From Comamonadaceae bacterium (lineage in GTDB: Bacteria; Pseudomonadota; Gammaproteobacteria; Burkholderiales; Burkholderiaceae_C), in the NCBI GenBank assembly GCA_947452785.1, contig CANGDZ010000003.1, forward strand, positions 1 to 64,000: a DNA stretch of 64,000 nt, in the 5' to 3' direction. Position 1 is the first letter of the stretch, and the number at the start of each line of letters is the position of its first letter. This document shows positions 24,886 through 32,816 of this stretch, piece after piece. The position numbers and the translations under genes were made by a program. The notes beneath the pieces are model-generated. The model was not told where the DNA came from and ran no database searches. It was given only the letters and a program-made list of their open reading frames with translations.

Positions 24886-25686
24886 ATGAGCAACACCCCT
24901 GAAACTGCAGGCCGATTGGACCACCATGTCGAAGGCCATGTGGGTTATGTGAGCTTCAACAATCCCGCCAAATTCAATGCCATGAACTACGACATGTGGT
25001 GCGCCCTGCCTGTGGCCATGCAGGCCTTGGTTGACGACCCTCAAGTGCGCTTGATCGTCTTGCAAGGCGCTGGAGAAAAAGCCTTTGTCTCGGGCGCCGA
25101 TATTTCGCAATTCAACACCCACCGCAATGGCGACGCCAGCACCCATTACAACGAAGCCACACAAGCCGGCTACGCCTCTGTACTGGACTGCCCTAAGCCA
25201 ACCTTGGCCAAAATTCGCGGCATTTGCATGGGGGGTGGTTTAGGCCTGGCCCTCAATTGCGATGTCCGCATGGCGGCAGCGGATGGCAAATTCCGCATGC
25301 CCGCTGGCCGCTTGGGCTTGGGTTACGCCTTTGATGGCGTCAAGCGATTCACGGAAGTGTTGGGCACCGCCAATACCGCCGATTTGTTTTTCAGTGCGCG
25401 CATTTTTGGCGCCGAAGAAGCTCTGCGCATCGGCTTGCTCAAACAGGTTGTTGCGCTGGATGAGTTTGATGCGGTGGTCAGCGCCTACGCGCAAATGGTG
25501 TGTGAAAACGCCCCTTTGACCTTGGCCGCCGCCAAGCGCTCCTTGCTGGAGTTGCGCAAGAACCCCCATGAACGCGATCTGCAAGGCGTCAACGCCATGG
25601 TGAACGCTTGCTTCGTCAGCGAAGACTACAAAGAAGGTCGTAAAGCCTTTGCAGAAAAACGCGTTCCTCAATTTCAAGGCCGTTAA
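24886..25686 (+). CDS. Crotonase-superfamily protein without canonical glutamates (crotonase 2)
   Basis: Crotonase fold, 266 residues. The oxyanion-hole segments FVSGADISQFN and IRGICMGGGLGLALNCD are present. The positions that carry the two hydration glutamates in enoyl-CoA hydratase are Leu (GGGLGLA) and Gly/Arg (PAGRLGLGYAFDG). This suggests a different reaction, for example isomerisation, hydrolysis or decarboxylation, or reliance on other residues. It is encoded 2 bp after CoA-transferase 2 and 11 bp before a TctC gene. Confidence 0.87.
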   Translation: MSNTPETAGRLDHHVEGHVGYVSFNNPAKFNAMNYDMWCALPVAMQALVDDPQVRLIVLQGAGEKAFVSGADISQFNTHRNGDASTHYNEATQAGYASVLDCPKPTLAKIRGICMGGGLGLALNCDVRMAAADGKFRMPAGRLGLGYAFDGVKRFTEVLGTANTADLFFSARIFGAEEALRIGLLKQVVALDEFDAVVSAYAQMVCENAPLTLAAAKRSLLELRKNPHERDLQGVNAMVNACFVSEDYKEGRKAFAEKRVPQFQGR

Positions 25687-25697
25687 GGAGTTACACC

Positions 25698-26660
25698 ATG
25701 CGATCACGTACAGGTTGGTTCATCGCCTTAGGGCTGGTGGTGGTCTGCGCGGCATCAGCCCAGACTTTTCCGAACAAACCGATCAAATTCGTGGTGGGCT
25801 ACCCCCCTGGGGGATCCGGCGACTTTGTCACGAGAACCATTGGCGAGGCCATTGCTATAGAGCTGGGACAAACAGCCGTGATCGACAACCGACCGGGCGC
25901 AGCGGGTAATCTGGCCAGTGATATTGTGAACAAATCACCGGCCGATGGCTACACCCTGCTGGTGGGCAGCAATCCCTATATCAACAAGGCGTTGTACAAA
26001 AAATTGCCGTATGACATCGAGAAAGATTTCCAACCTGTCACCCTGCTGGGCAACGGGCCCATGGTAATTGCGGTGAACAGCAGTTTGCCCGTGCACAACA
26101 TCAAAGAACTGATTGCCTACGCGAAAAAGAATCCCGACAAACTCAACTTTGGCTCCAGCGGCAATGGCTCGGCGCCTCACTTGGCGGGCATTTTGTTCAA
26201 CAGCGTAGCCGAGACGGACATGCTGCACATTCCTTTCAAAGGCGGCGCCCCGGCGGTGCAGTCTTTGATCGCAGGTGACACGCAGGTGATTTTCGGCACA
26301 TCGCCGGTGGTGCTGCCGCAAGTGCGCGGCGGTCGAGTTCGCCCTTTGGCCATCACCACGCAAGAACGCTCTGCCGCCATTCCGAACATCATGGGCATGA
26401 AAGAGGCGGGCTTGGCGGACTACAACATCAGTTTTTCATTTGGTCTTTACGCCCCCATCAAAACGCCACCAGACGAATTGAAAAAAATCTTTGATGCCGC
26501 CGTGAAAGTGCTCAAGCGCCAGGACATCCGCGAGAAATTAGCCACCCAAGGCATGGACCCTTTGCCCAACAACTCACCCAACGAGTTCCGTTTGCAAAAC
26601 CAGCGTGAAGCGCCCATGTGGAACAAACTGATTGAGGCCTCTGGCGCCAAGGTGGACTGA
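25698..26660 (+). CDS. TctC/Bug-family periplasmic substrate-binding protein
   Basis: Orphan TctC receptor, 320 residues, third of the island. A signal peptide MRSRTGWFIALGLVVVCAASAQ precedes FPNKPIKFVVGYPPGGSGDFVTR; later come IDNRPGAAGNLASD and HIPFKGGAPAVQSLIAGDTQ. AAGGAG lies upstream of the ATG. The quinone-oxidoreductase-type gene starts one base after its stop. Probably binds the acid whose CoA ester is formed by the preceding transferase (inference). Confidence 0.9.
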   Translation: MRSRTGWFIALGLVVVCAASAQTFPNKPIKFVVGYPPGGSGDFVTRTIGEAIAIELGQTAVIDNRPGAAGNLASDIVNKSPADGYTLLVGSNPYINKALYKKLPYDIEKDFQPVTLLGNGPMVIAVNSSLPVHNIKELIAYAKKNPDKLNFGSSGNGSAPHLAGILFNSVAETDMLHIPFKGGAPAVQSLIAGDTQVIFGTSPVVLPQVRGGRVRPLAITTQERSAAIPNIMGMKEAGLADYNISFSFGLYAPIKTPPDELKKIFDAAVKVLKRQDIREKLATQGMDPLPNNSPNEFRLQNQREAPMWNKLIEASGAKVD

Positions 26661-26661
26661 G

Positions 26662-27639
26662 ATGCAAGCCTACGCCATCAAAACCTTGAATGATCAAGCC
26701 GTGGTCGAAATCGTGGAACGCGCCGAGCCTGCATTGGGGCCGACACAAATGCGCATTCTGATGCATGCGGCCAGCTTGAACCGAGGTGAGTTCATCGTCG
26801 GCCACGGTTTGCATGGCAAGTCCGATGTGCCGCAAGCCGTGGGCCTGGAGGGTGCCGGAACGGTCTTGGAGATAGGCGCAGCAGTAACAGGTTTTGCGCT
26901 GGGCCAACGCGTCATGGGCCGATGCCCAGGCGCCTTTGCCCTGCGTGCCGTGATGGAACAACGTGAAGCCATGCCCGTACCCGATGGCATGAGCTGGGAA
27001 GAAGCCGCCGCAGTCCCCCTGACCTACCTGACGGCCTATGACGCCCTGTACGAGCAAGGTCAATTGCAAGCGGGTGAATGGGTGCTGATCAATGGTGTTA
27101 CCTCGGGTGTCGGCGTGGCCGCCTTGCAAATGGCCAAGGCGCGGGGTGCACAGGTGATCGGCACCTCCGGCTCGGCCGACAAATTGGCCAAGCTCCAAGA
27201 CCAGGGCTTGACCTTGGCGCTGCAGACACGTGATGCCGATTTTCATGCAGCGGTGATGCAAGCCACAGAAAATCAAGGGGTCAATTTGGTCGTCAACACC
27301 GTCGGGGGCTCCGTGTTTGCCGAAGACATCCGTTGCCTGGGGTTTGAAGGCCGCCTGGCCATGGTGGGCTATGTGGACGGCGAACTGAGTTCCCCCATCG
27401 ACCTGCAAGCGCTGCATGCCAAGCGCTTGCGTCTTTTTGGTGTGTCCAACAAATTGCGCAGCCCTTTGCAAAAAGCGGCAGCCATTCCCGGCTTTATGAA
27501 AGATGTTTGGCCTGCTTTGAATCGAGGAGAGTTTCGCCCCTTCATCGACCAGGTGTTTCAATTCTCACAATTGGCCCAAGCCAAAGACAGCATGCAAGCC
27601 AACAACCATGTGGGCAAAATCGTTTTGTCGATGGCATAA
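26662..27639 (+). CDS. Zinc-independent MDR-family oxidoreductase (quinone reductase-like)
   Basis: Medium-chain dehydrogenase/reductase of 325 residues. It has the GroES-like start (LMHAASLNRGEFIVGHGL), VGLEGAGTVLEIG, and the nucleotide-binding VLINGVTSGVGVAALQMAKARGAQVIG (here quoted in part: GVTSGVGVAA). No zinc-ligand cysteines are visible, as in quinone oxidoreductases and enoyl reductases of the family, which use NADPH. The start is ATG 26662; the track start overlaps the TctC gene. Last gene of the box C operon. It may reduce an unsaturated acyl or keto intermediate. Confidence 0.85.
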   Translation: MQAYAIKTLNDQAVVEIVERAEPALGPTQMRILMHAASLNRGEFIVGHGLHGKSDVPQAVGLEGAGTVLEIGAAVTGFALGQRVMGRCPGAFALRAVMEQREAMPVPDGMSWEEAAAVPLTYLTAYDALYEQGQLQAGEWVLINGVTSGVGVAALQMAKARGAQVIGTSGSADKLAKLQDQGLTLALQTRDADFHAAVMQATENQGVNLVVNTVGGSVFAEDIRCLGFEGRLAMVGYVDGELSSPIDLQALHAKRLRLFGVSNKLRSPLQKAAAIPGFMKDVWPALNRGEFRPFIDQVFQFSQLAQAKDSMQANNHVGKIVLSMA

Positions 27640-27715
27640 ACGCCTTCGCTTGAGCGAAATGGGGTACTCTGCTCATCACTGAGTTGCCCTCACGTCATTT
27701 GAAATCGGAGTTTCC

Positions 27716-29011
27716 ATGCCCCAAGCCACACATCCTTTTCGCCGCTTAGCTTGGCAACTTTTTGGGGCAGCACTGCTGGGCCTGAGCGCCAGCAGCTGGG
27801 CTGCACCCGACGCGACTGTCTGGGCTTCAGTGCAGCAACAAAAACAACCCCTGCTCGGCACCTTGCGCGATCTGGTGGCCATTGAATCAGGCAGTGGCGA
27901 TCGCGAAGGTTTGGACCGCATTTCACAACTCATCTTCGATCGACTTCAGGCCTTGGGTGGTCAGGTTCAGTTCATTGAGGCCCCGGCCAATGCGTATCGC
28001 ATGCAGGACACCCCGGCGCACATTGGCCGCATGGTCAAGGCCACTTTCAAAGGCGAGGGCAGCAAAAAAATCTTGCTGATCGCCCATATGGACACGGTCT
28101 ACCTCAAAGGCATGGGCGCCAAGCAGCCCTATCGCGTAGAGGGCAACAAAGCCTATGGGCTGGGCATCGGTGATGACAAGGCCGGCATCGCCGTGATCTT
28201 GCACACTTTGGCGACACTGCAAGCCATCAACTTCAAAGCGTATGGCCAGATCACCGTGTTGATCAATGGCGATGAAGAGATCAGCTCACCCGCTTCACGC
28301 CAGACCCTGACGCAGCTGGGCCAAGAGCATGACTTGACCCTGTCTCACGAGGGCTCACCTGTCAACTCCGATCAGCTGTCCTTGGCCACCGCGGGCATTG
28401 CCGCCGTCAATCTCAAAGTCACGGGCAAGGCATCCCATGCCGGCAGCGCCCCGGAGAGAGGTTTGAACGCAATTTACGAGCTTTCCCACCAAATTCTGCA
28501 AACGCGCAATTTTTCGGACCCCAGCAAGGGCGTGAAAATGAACTGGACCCTGATATCAGGGGGCACCAACCGCAATGTGATCCCCGCTGAGGCCACAGCG
28601 GCGGCCGATGTGCGGGTGGAACGCATTGAAGACTATGCCAATTTGGAATCGAAAATTGCCAGCACGATTCAAAACACCTTGATCGCCGGCACCCAGGTGG
28701 CCATGACCTTTGAGAAACGCCGTCCGCCTCTGGAGTTCAACCCGGCGCAGTTGGTCGTGGGACGCCACGCCCAAAAAATCTATGGCGAGATCGATCGTCC
28801 TTTGAAAATTTTGGACAGCGTGGCCGGCGGCGGCACCGACGCCGCCTTTGCGGCCTTGAACACCCAAAATCCAGTGCTTGAGCGTTTTGGTTTGTTGAGC
28901 TTTGGGGCTCACTCTAATGACGATGAATACATCTTGATCGACTCGATTGAACCTCGCCTCTACCTGGCGACACGCTTGATCATGGATTTTTCTCGCGGAC
29001 AAGTCCGGTAA
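27716..29011 (+). CDS. M20-family zinc peptidase (glutamate carboxypeptidase type)
   Basis: Exported dimetal hydrolase of 431 residues. The signal peptide runs to ASSWAAPD. Metal and catalytic motifs are LLIAHMDTVY, GIGDDKAG, INGDEEIS and, near the end, FGAHSNDDEYI; the dimerisation domain contains VTGKASHAGSAPERGLNA. This arrangement matches carboxypeptidase G2-like enzymes that remove C-terminal glutamate, although other amidase substrates are possible. It stands alone, 76 bp after the catabolic island, and converges on the DUF3579 gene. Confidence 0.88.
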   Translation: MPQATHPFRRLAWQLFGAALLGLSASSWAAPDATVWASVQQQKQPLLGTLRDLVAIESGSGDREGLDRISQLIFDRLQALGGQVQFIEAPANAYRMQDTPAHIGRMVKATFKGEGSKKILLIAHMDTVYLKGMGAKQPYRVEGNKAYGLGIGDDKAGIAVILHTLATLQAINFKAYGQITVLINGDEEISSPASRQTLTQLGQEHDLTLSHEGSPVNSDQLSLATAGIAAVNLKVTGKASHAGSAPERGLNAIYELSHQILQTRNFSDPSKGVKMNWTLISGGTNRNVIPAEATAAADVRVERIEDYANLESKIASTIQNTLIAGTQVAMTFEKRRPPLEFNPAQLVVGRHAQKIYGEIDRPLKILDSVAGGGTDAAFAALNTQNPVLERFGLLSFGAHSNDDEYILIDSIEPRLYLATRLIMDFSRGQVR

Positions 29012-29045
29012 ACACCACGGGCCCACCCACAGGCCCAGATGCACC

Positions 29046-29366
29046 TTAAGCCTTAAGGGGTGGGTCGGGTAGCAAGCACACTTCAGCCACCTGCAAGAGA
29101 TTGTCTTTGGCAAAGTTCATCACGAAATCCCAGGCCATGGGTTCGTAGTCGCGCAGGTCGCGGTTCACCACCACACATTTGACGCCGCCCATTGTGGTCG
29201 GAATGCACCAAGGGGAATAACTTAAATGGCTGCCGGGTTGCACGCCCCCGGGGCGAAACTGGCTCATGACTCCCGCCAATCTTTCTGCCCAGTCGCTAGG
29301 GCGAAATGTCTTGCCGTCCAGGGTCAGACCCTGAATAAAGACTTCTTTGGAGGAGGTGGGGACCAT
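29046..29366 (-). CDS. DUF3579 family protein
   Basis: Small cytosolic protein of 106 residues matching the DUF3579 pattern found in Betaproteobacteria: FIQGLTLDGKTFRPSDWAERLAGVMSQF, then GSHLSYSPWCIPTTMGGVKCVVVNRDL and EPMAWDFVMNFAKDN. Function unknown. A GGAGGAGGTGGGGACC run precedes the genes on the opposite side and does not decide the start; ATG 29366 gives the usual length. Its promoter region contains a TCTTATATAAGA palindrome 71 bp upstream. Confidence 0.8.
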   Translation of the reverse strand: MVPTSSKEVFIQGLTLDGKTFRPSDWAERLAGVMSQFRPGGVQPGSHLSYSPWCIPTTMGGVKCVVVNRDLRDYEPMAWDFVMNFAKDNLLQVAEVCLLPDPPLKA

Positions 29367-29436
29367 CGGGTAGAGGGGCTTTCAAAACGACGACAACGCC
29401 GGGGATCGCCCAATGCTGCAATGCACCATGATTGTA

Positions 29437-29448
29437 TCTTATATAAGA
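29437..29448. promoter_or_regulatory. TCTTATATAAGA palindrome, copy 1
   Basis: Perfect 12-base palindrome between the DUF3579 and argD genes, identical to the one in the mdh-gntR promoter region at 48584. Minus-strand TACAAT directly follows it and could be the -10 of the DUF3579 gene, so a bound protein would cover that promoter. Binding by the GntR protein at 48669 is an inference from the shared motif. Confidence 0.55.
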
Positions 29449-29567
29449 CCTGCGGCCTTGAAGGCCGGACTGAAAACCCGCGATGACAGGCGCCAAGACC
29501 GTGTCGCGGCTTTGTGACCCTGGGATGACCGAGCGCGCCCATATTGCCTCTAAAATCTACTTTCAGC

Positions 29568-29592
29568 GGCCCCGTTGGGGCCTGTTTTTTTT
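29568..29592 (+). terminator. Terminator-like hairpin in the argD leader
   Basis: GGCCCC-GTT-GGGGCC followed by TG and eight T residues, ending 15 bases before the argD ATG and just upstream of its GAGGAG. No plus-strand gene lies upstream for it to terminate. A TAAAAT at 29551 could be the -10, which would put the hairpin at the extreme 5' end of argD mRNA. Confidence 0.75.
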
Positions 29593-29607
29593 GAGGAGTC
29601 CATTCGC

Positions 29608-30810
29608 ATGTCCGCTTTCATTGAAGCCGCCTCTCCGCACACCATGAACACCTATGGGCGCTTGCCCATTGCGTTGACTCACGGTCAAGGCTGCCGAGTC
29701 TGGGACATCAATGGCAAAGAATATTTGGACGCGCTGGCCGGCATTGCCGTGAACACGCTGGGGCACAACCACCCCGAGCTGGTGCCGGCCTTGCAAGATC
29801 AGCTGCACAAAATCATTCACACCTGCAATTACTTTCACGTGCCCGATGCCGAACGACTGGCGGCCAAGTTGGTCGAATTGTCGGGCATGACCAATGTGTT
29901 TTTCTGCAACTCCGGCCTGGAAGCGAACGAAGCGGCCATCAAACTGGCGCGCAAATTTGGCCATGACAAGGGCATTACGAACCCCAAGATCGTGGTTTAC
30001 GAAAAAGCCTTTCATGGCCGCAGCATCGCCACCTTGAGCGCCACCGCCAACGTGAAGCTGCAGCAGGGCTTTGGCCCCATGCTCGAAGGCTTTGTTCGCG
30101 TGCCCCTGAATGATATCGAAGCGCTGAAAAACGCAACGGCCAACGACCCCGATGTGGTGGCGGTGTTCTTTGAAACCATCCAAGGCGAAGGCGGCATCAA
30201 CCCGATGCGCGCCGACTACCTGCGCGAGGTGCGCGCCTTGTGCGACCAGCAAGACTGGTTGCTGATGATCGACGAGGTGCAGTGCGGCATTGGCCGCACC
30301 GGCAAATGGTTTGCCCACCAATGGGCGGGCATCGTGCCTGACGTGATGCCGCTGGCCAAAGGCCTGGGCTCGGGCGTGCCGATTGGCGCGGTGGTGGCTG
30401 GCCCCAAAGCCGCGAACATCTTCCAGCCGGGCAACCACGGCACCACCTTTGGCGGCAACCCCTTGGCCATGCGCGCCGGGGTGGAAACGATTCGCATCAT
30501 GGAGCAAGACGGCTTGTTGGCCCACGCCGCCGAGCTGGGTGCACATTTTCACAAGCAGCTCACAGCAGCGCTCGGCGGCCACCCTGGCATCAAAGAGATT
30601 CGGGGTCAAGGTTTGATGATTGGCGTTGAATTTAACCAGCCTTGTGGCGTGTTACTGAAACGCGCCGCCGATGCCGGTTTGATCATCAACGTGACGGCCG
30701 ACACCGTGGTGCGTTTGTTGCCGCCACTGATCATGACCCAGGCTGAGGCCGACGAGGTGCTGGCCATTTTGCTGCCGCTGATCCACACTTTCTTAGCGGA
30801 GCCAGCATGA
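29608..30810 (+). CDS. argD: Acetylornithine aminotransferase
   Basis: PLP enzyme of 400 residues for the transamination of N-acetylornithine in arginine synthesis. It shows GIAVNTLGHNHPELVPAL, CNSGLEANEAAIKLAR, IDEVQCGIGRTGKWFA and the lysine segment MPLAKGLGSGVPIGA. The start at 29608 follows GAGGAG by nine bases; the track start at 29575 lies within the leader hairpin. It overlaps argF by four bases, so the two arginine genes form a coupled pair. The leader contains a terminator-like hairpin. Confidence 0.93.
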   Translation: MSAFIEAASPHTMNTYGRLPIALTHGQGCRVWDINGKEYLDALAGIAVNTLGHNHPELVPALQDQLHKIIHTCNYFHVPDAERLAAKLVELSGMTNVFFCNSGLEANEAAIKLARKFGHDKGITNPKIVVYEKAFHGRSIATLSATANVKLQQGFGPMLEGFVRVPLNDIEALKNATANDPDVVAVFFETIQGEGGINPMRADYLREVRALCDQQDWLLMIDEVQCGIGRTGKWFAHQWAGIVPDVMPLAKGLGSGVPIGAVVAGPKAANIFQPGNHGTTFGGNPLAMRAGVETIRIMEQDGLLAHAAELGAHFHKQLTAALGGHPGIKEIRGQGLMIGVEFNQPCGVLLKRAADAGLIINVTADTVVRLLPPLIMTQAEADEVLAILLPLIHTFLAEPA

Positions 30811-31745
30811 CCTCCGCTTCTCTTTTGCCCGTGCGGCATTACCTGCAGTTCAGTGAACTGAATGCGGACGAGTACGCGCATCTGTTCGCGCGTGCCGCCG
30901 AGATCAAACGCAAATTCAAGGCCTACGAAAAATACCATCCCCTGGCCGACCGTACGCTGGCGATGATTTTTGAAAAGGCCAGCACCCGCACCCGCGTGAG
31001 CTTTGAAGCCGGCATGTACCAGCTTGGCGGCTCGGTGGTGCACCTGACCACCGGCGACAGCCAGTTGGGCCGCGCCGAGCCGATCGAAGACAGTGCCCGC
31101 GTCATCAGCCGCATGACCGATCTGGTGATGATCCGCACCTACGGCCACGACAAGATCGAGAAATTTGCGCAGTACTCGCGCGTGCCGGTCATCAACGGCC
31201 TGACCAACGAGTTTCACCCCTGTCAAATTTTGGCCGACATCTTCACCTACATCGAACACCGCGGCGCCATTGCGGGCAAGGTTGTGGCCTGGGTGGGCGA
31301 CGGCAACAACATGGCCAACACCTGGCTGCAAGCGGCGGAGTTGCTCGGCTTCACGGTTCATCTGAGCACGCCCAGCGGTTATGAGGTGGACCAGGCCGTG
31401 GCCGGCTTGCGCAGCAGCGCCAGCTACAAGGTGTTCAAGGATCCGCTTGAAGCCTGCCGTGGCGCCGACTTGGTCACCACCGACGTGTGGACCAGCATGG
31501 GCTACGAAGCCGAAAACGAAGCGCGCAAAAAAGCCTTTGCCGATTGGTGCGTGGACACCGACATGATGCAAGTGGCCCAAGCCGATGCCTTGTTCATGCA
31601 CTGCCTGCCCGCACACCGGGGTGAAGAAGTCAGCGCCGACGTGATCGACGGACCGCAATCGGTGGTCTGGGACGAAGCCGAAAACCGCTTGCATGTACAA
31701 AAAGCGCTGATGGAATTCTTGCTGCTGGGCAAGGTCACCGTCTGA
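30807..31745 (+). CDS. argF: Ornithine carbamoyltransferase
   Basis: Joins carbamoyl phosphate and ornithine to citrulline. The 312-residue protein has the carbamoyl-phosphate motif STRTRVSFE, HPCQILAD, the ornithine motif WVGDGNNMANTW and HCLPAHRGEE, all at expected places. Length is normal for the anabolic enzyme. ATGA overlap with argD. The YkgJ gene follows after 11 bp. Confidence 0.94.
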   Translation: MTSASLLPVRHYLQFSELNADEYAHLFARAAEIKRKFKAYEKYHPLADRTLAMIFEKASTRTRVSFEAGMYQLGGSVVHLTTGDSQLGRAEPIEDSARVISRMTDLVMIRTYGHDKIEKFAQYSRVPVINGLTNEFHPCQILADIFTYIEHRGAIAGKVVAWVGDGNNMANTWLQAAELLGFTVHLSTPSGYEVDQAVAGLRSSASYKVFKDPLEACRGADLVTTDVWTSMGYEAENEARKKAFADWCVDTDMMQVAQADALFMHCLPAHRGEEVSADVIDGPQSVVWDEAENRLHVQKALMEFLLLGKVTV

Positions 31746-31756
31746 GTCACCGCGCC

Positions 31757-32062
31757 ATGTCCGCCTGCACCACTTGCGGCGCTTGTTGCGTGAGTTTCAG
31801 GGTGGACTTTTCGATCTTTGAGTACGAAGAAGAAGGCGGCTCGGTGCCGGCAGGACTGGCCTCTCCGATCACCCAATACACCTGCCGCATGCGCGGCACC
31901 GACCACAGCCCACCCCGCTGCGCCGCGCTTTATGGCAAAACCGGCGAACAAGCCCTGTGCGGCATCTACGAATGGCGCCCGTCGCCTTGCCGTGAATTTG
32001 CCGAAGGCAGTGAAGCTTGCGAACGCGCAAGGCAAAGACAAGGGCTGGCGCCCTGGGGCTGA
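31757..32062 (+). CDS. YkgJ-family cysteine cluster protein
   Basis: Small protein of 101 residues with the zinc- or iron-chelating cysteine pattern of the YkgJ family: CTTCGACCVSF at the start, TCRMRG and RCAALYG in the middle and LCGIYEWRPSPCREF at the end. Function unknown. It is 11 bp after argF and may share its transcript. Confidence 0.85.
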   Translation: MSACTTCGACCVSFRVDFSIFEYEEEGGSVPAGLASPITQYTCRMRGTDHSPPRCAALYGKTGEQALCGIYEWRPSPCREFAEGSEACERARQRQGLAPWG

Positions 32063-32127
32063 TTCAGTGGTACTGTTGAAGCCAACAAAACAAACTTAAA
32101 GGAATGCGAGGATTGGGCCACCAACTA

Positions 32128-32168
32128 TTGACAGTGTCAAATTAAGCTCCACAATAAGAGCTTAATTT
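32128..32168 (+). promoter_or_regulatory. Promoter and double palindrome of the Phd/RelE locus
   Basis: A perfect TTGACA (32128-32133) is followed at 16 bases by CACAAT. Two inverted repeats overlap it: TGACAGTGTCA (32129-32139) and AAATTAAGCTC-N8-GAGCTTAATTT (32139-32168, perfect 11-base arms). Toxin-antitoxin promoters are normally repressed by their own antitoxin at such repeats. The second repeat ends 10 bases before the antitoxin ATG. Confidence 0.8.
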
Positions 32169-32178
32169 GGAGCCGTAA

Positions 32179-32430
32179 ATGGAAGCAATCTACACTGATA
32201 TCACCATCAGCATGTCCGAGTTCAAGAAGAACCCGGCGGCAGTTTTGCGCGATGCCAAAAGCAAGCCCGTGGCCGTGTTGAATCACAACAAAGTCGCCTT
32301 TTACATGATTGAGCCGGCCCTCTTTGAAGCACTGCTCGAAGAGTTATCAGACCAAGACTTGCATCGCACCGTGCTCTCGCGCATGAACGAGCGTGCGCAG
32401 GGCATTGAAGTTGACATCGATGCCATCTGA
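32179..32430 (+). CDS. Phd/YefM-family antitoxin
   Basis: Antitoxin of 83 residues. The N-terminal part (DITISMSEFKKNPAAVLRDAKSKPVAVLNHNKVAFYMI) is the DNA-binding Phd/YefM fold, and the C-terminal helix would wrap the toxin. The reading frame is intact. It overlaps the RelE-type toxin frame by 11 bases and follows two palindromes expected for autoregulation. The partner toxin is interrupted by a stop codon, so the antitoxin is probably an orphan now. Confidence 0.88.
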   Translation: MEAIYTDITISMSEFKKNPAAVLRDAKSKPVAVLNHNKVAFYMIEPALFEALLEELSDQDLHRTVLSRMNERAQGIEVDIDAI

Positions 32431-32776
32431 AAAGCCTTCCAAGCCCAAGTACAGATTGCAATTTGTGCCCAGTGCGTAGGCCGAATGGCAAGCGTTGGAT
32501 GGCTCAGTTAAAGAGACGGTGCCCAAACTTCTGAAAAAATGCCTAGAAAATCCGCATGCTCCAGGCGCAGAGTTGCATGGCGCGTTGAAAGGTCACTACA
32601 AAATCAAACTCCGCAAGCAAGGCTATCGGCTGGTGTATGGGGTTCAGGACGATATTCTCATGGTGATGGTCATGGCCGTCGATAAGCGCGAGGACAGTGC
32701 CGTTTACCAAGCGCCCATGGCACGTATTTCTGAGTTGATTAGCGAACTGGCAAACGTCACGCCCAAACGCCATTGA
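32420..32776 (+). pseudogene. RelE/ParE-type toxin, interrupted by a nonsense codon
   Basis: From ATG 32420 the frame reads MPSEKPSKPKYRLQFVPSA, then TAG at 32477-32479, and continues in the same frame as AEWQALDGSVKETVPKLLKKC to the end. RelE family members have Trp at this place (SAWAEWQAL), so one TGG-to-TAG change explains the interruption. The rest is intact, including KLRKQGYRLVYGVQDDILMVMVMAVDKRE. The track shows only the part from a TTG at 32495; reinitiation there would drop the first strand. A short or read-through product cannot be excluded. Confidence 0.82.
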
Positions 32777-32816
32777 CAGCGCGACCTCCCCATGCCCTGC
32801 AAAACAGCCAGGTGCG

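Noticed and set aside
29482-29607. Possible Arg leader peptide before argD
   Set aside because: The ATG frame at 29482 runs through the hairpin and into argD without a stop, and the best promoter is downstream of its start.
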